From assembly GCA_036123635.1 (NCBI GenBank), contig JAZADL010000179.1, positions 1 to 10,532 on the forward strand: a DNA stretch of 10,532 nt. The letters run 5' to 3'. The translations under genes were made by a program, and so were the position numbers. Positions 5,572 to 10,532 of this stretch are shown here, piece after piece. The notes below the pieces were generated by a model. It was not told the DNA's origin. It ran no database searches and worked only from the letters and a program-made list of their open reading frames with translations. Within the stretch, counting starts at the first letter, position 1; every line of letters starts with the position of its first letter. The stretch is from UBA9410 sp036123635. GTDB lineage: Bacteria; Actinomycetota; Acidimicrobiia; Acidimicrobiales; MedAcidi-G1.

Positions 5572-6342
5572 TCAGAGTCCCAGGAACCCACCTCCGTCCA
5601 CCACCAACGTCTGGCCGGTGACGTAGCGCGCCAGGTCGCTAGCTAGGAACACCGCTGCCGAACCCACGTCTTCAATGGGGTCACCGAGCCGTCCTAGAGG
5701 GGTTCGGCGAACCAGTCGCTCTTCGAGGACCGGGTTCGCTTTACACGCTGCCGATAGAGCGTCGGTCAGCCCCAGCGGGGCGATGCAGTTCACCCGGATC
5801 CCGTCTGGGCCCCATTCGACAGCCAGTCCCTTGGCCAGGGTGCGTTGGGCGGCCTTCACCATGGCGTAGGCGGGGAGCGAGGCGCTCCCCTCTATGCCCG
5901 AAGCCGAAGTCATCACAACCATCGAACCGCCGGTCACTCTTAGATGCGGGTAGGCGGCCCGGGCCCCGTCGAACACGGCACGCAGGGAGGTAGCCACCAG
6001 GGCGTCCCACCGGTCGTGGTCGATCTCCTCTACGAGGCTCGGGGGGCCGGGCGGGGCCACAGCGTTGTGAACCAGGCAGTCCAACCGTCCGTGGGTTGTC
6101 ACGGTGGACGCAACGGCGGCCTCGAGGTCCTCGGCCGAAGTCACATCACACCGGACACACCGGGCGTCATACCCGGCATCTCGGATAGCAGCGGCTGCCG
6201 GTTCGCCGGTTTCCGGTCGGCGACAGGCCAGGACCACGACTGCCCCGTGGCGGGCCATGGCGGTGGCCATACCGAGGCCCAGACCAGAGCCGCCGCCGGT
6301 GATTAGGGCCACCCGGTCCCTAAGGAGGAGCGTTCCAGTCAC
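5572..6342 (-). CDS. Short-chain dehydrogenase/reductase (classical SDR, FabG-like), catalytically intact
   Basis: A 256-residue classical SDR. The cofactor motif TGGGSGLG is at 15-22, the NAG-type motif reads HNA with N93, and the catalytic set is S146, Y159 and K163 (YAMVK). IRVNCIAPLG and the C-terminal GQTLVVDGGGF are typical of FabG-like oxidoreductases, which use NAD(P)(H) on a hydroxy- or ketoacyl or other alcohol substrate. The residues after the second strand (ACRR) hint at NADP(H), but this is weak. The substrate is unknown. GTG 6342 is chosen because it overlaps the stop codon of the upstream gene as GTGA, implying translational coupling. The upstream gene is a degenerate SDR, suggesting the two proteins form a hetero-oligomer. 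Confidence 0.92.
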   Translation of the reverse strand: MTGTLLLRDRVALITGGGSGLGLGMATAMARHGAVVVLACRRPETGEPAAAAIRDAGYDARCVRCDVTSAEDLEAAVASTVTTHGRLDCLVHNAVAPPGPPSLVEEIDHDRWDALVATSLRAVFDGARAAYPHLRVTGGSMVVMTSASGIEGSASLPAYAMVKAAQRTLAKGLAVEWGPDGIRVNCIAPLGLTDALSAACKANPVLEERLVRRTPLGRLGDPIEDVGSAAVFLASDLARYVTGQTLVVDGGGFLGL

Positions 6343-7019
6343 GGCGACATCCAGACGCCGCCGTCGGCGACCAGTGTGGCCCCGGTGAGGGCTGCCGAGG
6401 CCGGATCGGCCAGGAAGCTCAGAATCGGTGCTAGGTCGTAGATCGGATTACCCGGTCGGGCCAGGGCAGGATCGGCCAACGTGGTGGTAGCGGCCAGTGG
6501 CGCACCGGTGTCGGGTCCGAAGGCAACCTCGGGAGCCACGGCGAGGACTGCCGTTCCGATGCCCTTGGATCCCCACTGGCGTGCTGCTCCCTTGGCTAGC
6601 GATCGAATCCCCTCGGCAGCCGCCGCTGCCCCGGCAAATCCAGCGGCGCCTCCCAGAGCCACCGTGGGCACCACCCAGGTCAGTCGGGAGCCACCGACCA
6701 GATGTGGTCGACATGCCCGGACCACGGCCAACGCTTCGGTCATCGGGGCTTCGCAAGCGGCCACCCAGTCAGATGTGGTCTGGTCAACCAGAGGAACAGG
6801 ATCGATGGGTTGACGGGGAACGTGGACTACCAGGTCGGTCCGTCCCAGTAGGGCTACGGCGGTGTCGACGGCTGCTGTCAAGGCCTCTGGGTTTCCGGAG
6901 GAACGCGTGGCCACGGTGGCCACCATGTGTCCCCGGACGATCAGGCCTTCGTGTAGCCCTTCGGTTAGCGAGTCGTCGCCGACCAAAAGCGTTCGGACCT
7001 CACCGGCCGTGGACTCCAC
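6339..7019 (-). CDS. Degenerate SDR-fold protein lacking all catalytic residues (probable pseudoenzyme partner)
   Basis: About 226 residues that align along their whole length with the adjacent intact SDR but have lost its active site. The cofactor motif TGGGSGLG is replaced by VGDDSLTE. The catalytic Ser, Tyr and Lys correspond to Pro, Ala and Ala, the last two within an alanine run before EGIRSLAK. The SDR C-terminal signature GATLVADGGVW is kept. The frame is clean, so this is not a decaying pseudogene. A structural or substrate-binding subunit is more likely. Active/inactive SDR pairs are known, for example BbsD/BbsC of anaerobic toluene degradation. GTG 7019 has GAGG (7031-7028) 8 bases upstream and starts just before the first beta strand. 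GTG 7028 and a TTG at 7103, overlapping the glutamate dehydrogenase, are alternatives. It overlaps the intact SDR gene by 4 bp. Confidence 0.82.
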   Translation of the reverse strand: MESTAGEVRTLLVGDDSLTEGLHEGLIVRGHMVATVATRSSGNPEALTAAVDTAVALLGRTDLVVHVPRQPIDPVPLVDQTTSDWVAACEAPMTEALAVVRACRPHLVGGSRLTWVVPTVALGGAAGFAGAAAAAEGIRSLAKGAARQWGSKGIGTAVLAVAPEVAFGPDTGAPLAATTTLADPALARPGNPIYDLAPILSFLADPASAALTGATLVADGGVWMSP

Positions 7020-7071
7020 GCCTACCACCTCAGTGCACAAGCCGTCGTGCTCGATCGGGACCCCTTGGGGA

Positions 7072-8337
7072 TCAGGGGAAGATGCCCCGCTGCTTGTAAA
7101 CAACCTGGAGCCGACGCAGGGCCACCGCGTAGGCGGCGTCTCGTCGCGACGGCACCTCGAGTTCGGCGCGTAGGTCGGCCACTGAGTCGCAGGCCTGCCA
7201 CAGGGTGTCTCGGAGTTTGAAGTCCACGTCCTCGAGGCTCCACCGTTGTGCTGAACGGTTTTGGAGCCACTCGAAGTACGAGACGATCACGCCGCCAGCA
7301 TTTACCAGAATGTCAGGTAGGACATCGATCCCCCGATCGGCCAGGACCTGCTCGGCCTCCAGCGAGGTTGGGCCGTTGGCCGCTTCCACGACGACCCGGG
7401 CCTGGATCTGGTGAACATTTTCGACCGTGATCTGGTTCTCCAGGGCGGCCGGCAAGAGGAGGTCGGCTGGGACGGCCCAGTAGTCGTCCGGGTCGATCCA
7501 CATAGCCCTGGGGAAGCCGGCAACCGAGCCGTGCTCTCGGACCCAGTCGGTTAGTTCAAAGGCGTCGATGCCGTCCTCGTCGGCGATCGCCCCCCCGTGG
7601 TCGGCGACGGCCACCACCCGGGCGCCGTGGACCTGGAGGATTCGACCAGCGGCTGAGCCCACGTTCCCAAAGCCCTGGAGGCTGGCCGTCGCTCCGGCCA
7701 GATCAAATCCCACCTCATCGGCCCAATGCTGGAGGCAGAACACCACGCCCTGCCCGGTGGCCTTCTCCCGGCCGGGACTCCCCCCGGTTTCTAGCGTCTT
7801 ACCGGTCACGATTCGCTTGACGTTCTGACGCTCGGTCGTGCCGGTGGAGTTGGCGTAGGTATCCATCATCCACACCATTGACTGGGCGTTGCTGCCCAGG
7901 TCGGGGGCCGGGATGTCGTGGTCGGGTCCGATGTTTCCACCCAGTGCATGGGTGAACCGACGTACCACCCGCTCTAGTTCGTCGGCTTCCAGGGTGTTCG
8001 GGTCGAACGAGATACCGCCCTTGGCCCCGCCGAATGGGATCTCACACAGGGCCGACTTCCAGGTCATCCACGAGGCCAGGGCCTTCACCTCGTCCAGGTC
8101 AACCAAGGAGTGGAACCGGACCCCACCTTTGTAGGGGCCAAGCAGGTTGCTGTGTTGGATCCGGTAACCACGGAACACCCGGTAGGAGCCGTCGTTCATC
8201 CGAACTGGGAAGTTAACGATGACCTCGTTCTTGGGTTGCGAGAGGATCGATCGCAGGTCGTCGGGGAGGTCGATCAGGTCGGCTCCCCGTTTGAATTGGG
8301 CCAGCGCCGTGGCGAAGAGGCTGGTGGAGTCGGTCAT
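7072..8337 (-). CDS. Glutamate dehydrogenase (Glu/Leu/Phe/Val dehydrogenase family, RocG/GudB-type length)
   Basis: A 421-residue enzyme interconverting glutamate and 2-oxoglutarate plus ammonia. Substrate and catalytic motifs are GPYKGGVRFH (K70), the K94 region, PFGGAKGGI with catalytic K106, and PAPDLGSN with D146. The nucleotide-binding domain shows GFGNVG (222-227) and, after the second strand, AVADHGG with an acidic residue, which favours NAD+. Conserved ANGPT and LVNAGGVIVSYFEW stretches follow, and the C-terminal helices are complete. The length matches the ~420-residue hexameric class. ATG 8337 has AAGGA 6 bases upstream. It lies 57 bp downstream of the P-type ATPase gene and about 50 bp upstream of the degenerate SDR, all on the same strand, so an operon is possible but the functions are not obviously linked. 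Leucine or another amino acid is a less likely substrate. Confidence 0.94.
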   Translation of the reverse strand: MTDSTSLFATALAQFKRGADLIDLPDDLRSILSQPKNEVIVNFPVRMNDGSYRVFRGYRIQHSNLLGPYKGGVRFHSLVDLDEVKALASWMTWKSALCEIPFGGAKGGISFDPNTLEADELERVVRRFTHALGGNIGPDHDIPAPDLGSNAQSMVWMMDTYANSTGTTERQNVKRIVTGKTLETGGSPGREKATGQGVVFCLQHWADEVGFDLAGATASLQGFGNVGSAAGRILQVHGARVVAVADHGGAIADEDGIDAFELTDWVREHGSVAGFPRAMWIDPDDYWAVPADLLLPAALENQITVENVHQIQARVVVEAANGPTSLEAEQVLADRGIDVLPDILVNAGGVIVSYFEWLQNRSAQRWSLEDVDFKLRDTLWQACDSVADLRAELEVPSRRDAAYAVALRRLQVVYKQRGIFP

Positions 8338-8394
8338 CGGTGATCCTTCGGACTTGGTGGGGATCGTCGTTGAAACCTGCCCCGAGAGGGGACG

Positions 8395-10532
8395 CTAGTC
8401 GCCTGTTCCGGTCCGCCGTCGGGCCAACCACCGGGGCACGGTGGCCACCAGGAGTCCACCCCCCACTGTGGCTATCGCGGCGACCAGCCAGACACGTGCA
8501 TCGGGTACCACAAGCTCGAAGTAGTCCCGGGGGAAGTCCCACACCATGGTCAGTGCGTACCAGCCACCCATGGCGGCTGCCAGGCCGACCTTCCAGGGCC
8601 GCAGGGGTCGGCTGATACCCAACAGGATGACCAGGCTGATGGCCAGAAGCGTGAGGGTGGCAGCGGTGCGGGCTTCGGCCAGTGAGGCCTCGCTCCGTCG
8701 TACCACCTCGTAGGCGGTGAAGGTTGCCGCAGCGGCCACCGTTCCTACCGGCGCGGCGTAGCGCAACACACGGGGGAGGAACCCCGACCGGACCAGCGAG
8801 GCGTCGGGAGCCAGGGCCAGGAAGAAGCCGGGAACGCCCACGGAGATCGTTCCGATGAGGGTCAACTGCTTGGGCAGGAACGGAAACGGCACGCCGAAAA
8901 GGCCCACTAGGGCAGTTAACAGGACGGCGTAGGTGGCCTTGGCGATGAACAGGTTGGCCACTCGCTCCACGTTGTTGATGACCCGCCGCCCCTCGGCCAT
9001 CACTCGGGGCAAGGTAGCGAACTGATCGTCGAGCAGTACCAGTTGGGCTACGGCCCGGGTGGCAGAGCTACCCGACCCCATGGCGATGCCCATGTCGGCG
9101 TCTTTGAGAGCCAGGACGTCATTCACCCCGTCTCCGGTCATAGCGACCGTGTGACCCCGAGATTGCAGGGCGTCGACCATGTCCCGCTTTTGGTGGGGGG
9201 TAACCCGGCCGAAGACCGCCGAGCCGACTATCGCGTCAGCCAGAGCCTTCGAGTCGTCGGGCAGTGTGCGGGCGTCGACCCCCGTTTGTGCGTCGGGGAT
9301 GCCGGCCCGTCGAGCTACGGCCGCTGCTGTCTCCGGGTGGTCACCTGAGACGACCTTCAGGGTCACCCCCTGGTCGACGAACCAGGACAGGATTTCCGGG
9401 GCGTCCGGCTTCACGGTGTCCTCCAGGAGGACCAGACACATGGGTAGGCGGGCTGCCGGGAGCACATCGGGATCGCACGTTCCGGCGGCTGACCGGGTGA
9501 GGACCAGGACCCGCTGTCCGGCAGTGGCCAGTTCGGCTACCCGATCCCGAGCCGTGGCCCACTCACCCTCGGGGAGTAGGACGTCCGGGGCCCCCAGATG
9601 CAGGGTGCCGTGGTCTCCGAAGTCTGTGGCTGCCCACTTGCGGGCCGAGGAGAAGGGCACCATGGCGTCAGCTGACCAGCCGGGGTCGTCCAGGGCGGAA
9701 ACCAGAGCGGCCAGAGTGGCGTTGGGTGAAGGGTCGACTCCAGCCATGGCACCGACCGCAGCTGTCGCCTCGTTCTCGCTGGTAGCGCCGATGGTCTCCA
9801 AGCCGGCGAAAGCGATCTCCCCGGTGGTGATGGTGCCCGTTTTGTCGAGGCACAACACGTCGACTCGGGCCAGCAGTTCGACGGAGGCCAGCTCGCGGGC
9901 AAGGGCTCGTCGCCGGGCAAGGGCCACCACGCCCACGATGAACGAGAGGCTGGTCAGTAGGACCAGCCCGTCAGGGACCATGGCCACCGCGGCGGCCACT
10001 GTTCCCCGGAGGGCCTCTTCCCAACGGTCCTCGGTGACCAGCAGGCGGAGCAGGAGCAGGCCGGCGGCTGGAGGGATGATGAGGGTCAGCCACCACAGAA
10101 TGACGTCAACCCCCGAGCGGAGTTCGCTATCCACCAGCTTGAACCGTCGCGCCTCCTCGGCCAGAGAGGCGGCATACGAGCCGGCTCCGATCCGGGTCGC
10201 TCGGTAGTGGCCCGAACCTGCCGAAACGAAACTGCCCGAGAGGATCTCGTCGCCAACCGTCTTGTCGACCGGGTCGGCCTCTCCGGTTAGCAGGGACTCG
10301 TCGACTTCCAGCCCGGTGGCTGCTACGACCGTTCCGTCGACTACCACCTGGTCGCCCGGTTCAAGCGCCAGAAGTTCATCGGCCACTACCTCGGAGACCG
10401 GCACCTCGTTGGTGGCTGCCTCGCGGACTACTCGGGCCCGGGGGGCCGAGAGCACGGCCAAGGTGGTCAGCGTTCGTCGGGCCCGCAATTCTTGGAAGGT
10501 GCCGATCACGCTGTTGGAGACAATGACTCCGG
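8395..10532 (-). CDS. P-type cation-transporting ATPase, CtpE-like; N-terminus cut by the right edge
   Basis: At least 711 residues are visible. The frame remains open to the window end, so the first GTG inside it (10509) is not the true start. The visible part begins in a membrane helix (GVIVSNSVIGTFQELR). It continues with the actuator domain (LLTGEADPV, TGEA instead of the usual TGES), a membrane helix with MVPDGLVLL, the phosphorylation motif DKTGTIT, the nucleotide-domain LGAP, then TGDGVND and the INNVERVANLF hinge. About six C-terminal helices follow, including PFPFLPKQLTLIGTISVGVPGFFLALAP. No N-terminal metal-binding domain can be judged. The TGEA and FPFLP...FFLALAP features resemble mycobacterial CtpE, a calcium-uptake-linked ATPase, so Ca2+ is the best guess. 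Other divalent cations are possible. It is upstream of the glutamate dehydrogenase on the same strand. Confidence 0.93.
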   Translation of the reverse strand, partial: GVIVSNSVIGTFQELRARRTLTTLAVLSAPRARVVREAATNEVPVSEVVADELLALEPGDQVVVDGTVVAATGLEVDESLLTGEADPVDKTVGDEILSGSFVSAGSGHYRATRIGAGSYAASLAEEARRFKLVDSELRSGVDVILWWLTLIIPPAAGLLLLRLLVTEDRWEEALRGTVAAAVAMVPDGLVLLTSLSFIVGVVALARRRALARELASVELLARVDVLCLDKTGTITTGEIAFAGLETIGATSENEATAAVGAMAGVDPSPNATLAALVSALDDPGWSADAMVPFSSARKWAATDFGDHGTLHLGAPDVLLPEGEWATARDRVAELATAGQRVLVLTRSAAGTCDPDVLPAARLPMCLVLLEDTVKPDAPEILSWFVDQGVTLKVVSGDHPETAAAVARRAGIPDAQTGVDARTLPDDSKALADAIVGSAVFGRVTPHQKRDMVDALQSRGHTVAMTGDGVNDVLALKDADMGIAMGSGSSATRAVAQLVLLDDQFATLPRVMAEGRRVINNVERVANLFIAKATYAVLLTALVGLFGVPFPFLPKQLTLIGTISVGVPGFFLALAPDASLVRSGFLPRVLRYAAPVGTVAAAATFTAYEVVRRSEASLAEARTAATLTLLAISLVILLGISRPLRPWKVGLAAAMGGWYALTMVWDFPRDYFELVVPDARVWLVAAIATVGGGLLVATVPRWLARRRTGTGD

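Noticed and set aside
7061..7070. CCCCTTGGGG palindrome between the glutamate dehydrogenase and the degenerate SDR
   Set aside because: A 2-base centre cannot form a good RNA hairpin, and short palindromes of this kind are expected by chance in G/C-rich DNA.
6339..7103. TTG at 7103 as the start of the degenerate SDR
   Set aside because: It would overlap the glutamate dehydrogenase gene by about 30 bases, add a low-complexity tail before the fold, and has no ribosome site. GTG 7019 has GAGG at good distance.
8380..8391. CCCC-GAGA-GGGG hairpin between the ATPase and glutamate dehydrogenase genes, as a terminator
   Set aside because: It has only a 4-bp stem. The stable GNRA loop would form only on the strand that is not the mRNA, and no U-run follows.
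9179..10207. 342-codon plus-strand open frame opposite the P-type ATPase
   Set aside because: The composition is serine/arginine/alanine-rich without any motif, and it is fully covered by a clearly coding ATPase frame on the other strand.

Overview
The window comes from a high-GC actinobacterium. The clearest lineage marker is a complete WhiB-family [4Fe-4S] protein (5175-5513), a family essentially confined to Actinobacteria and their phages. GTG starts, GC-rich codons and the mix of acyl-CoA and short-chain dehydrogenase genes would suit a free-living, perhaps marine, Acidimicrobiia-type organism. That placement is inference.

Left part (1-3842). A 5'-proximal fragment of an O-methyltransferase gene runs leftward off the edge (1-293, minus). 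A 272-bp hairpin-rich spacer follows, then rightward genes: an aldehyde dehydrogenase (566-2053), a peroxiredoxin (2156-2605) and a family III CoA-transferase (2628-3842). The peroxiredoxin is the highlight. Its reading frame is interrupted by a TGA exactly where the peroxidatic cysteine belongs (P-x3-T-x2-[TGA]), the frame continues unbroken on both sides, and a stem-loop with a G-only apical loop follows immediately. This is the signature of a selenocysteine codon with a bacterial SECIS, so the gene is read here as one 149-residue selenoprotein.

Middle (2628-5571). The CoA-transferase closely resembles mesaconyl-CoA C1:C4 transferase (Mct). It converges, 19 bp apart, on a double-hotdog hydratase resembling mesaconyl-C1-CoA hydratase (Mch, 3862-4878, minus). 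Together they point to C5-dicarboxylyl-CoA chemistry linking propionyl-CoA plus glyoxylate to pyruvate plus acetyl-CoA, as in the second half of the 3-hydroxypropionate bicycle, or to a methylaspartate/ethylmalonyl-type route. The AT-richer 296-bp spacer between mch and whiB holds overlapping divergent promoter-like sequences sharing a 14-bp palindrome. Downstream lie a pair of 9-bp direct repeats and mutually exclusive hairpins in the presumed whiB leader.

Right part (5572-10532, all minus, so transcription runs right to left). First comes a 5'-truncated P-type cation ATPase of the CtpE-like type, then a Glu/Leu/Phe/Val-type glutamate dehydrogenase, a degenerate SDR lacking every catalytic residue, and an intact SDR overlapping it by 4 bp (GTGA). 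The last two look like a pseudoenzyme/enzyme pair. A 7-bp inverted repeat lies between the convergent whiB and SDR genes. No tRNA, rRNA, CRISPR array, insertion sequence or phage gene was seen. No gene-free stretch exceeds 300 bp.
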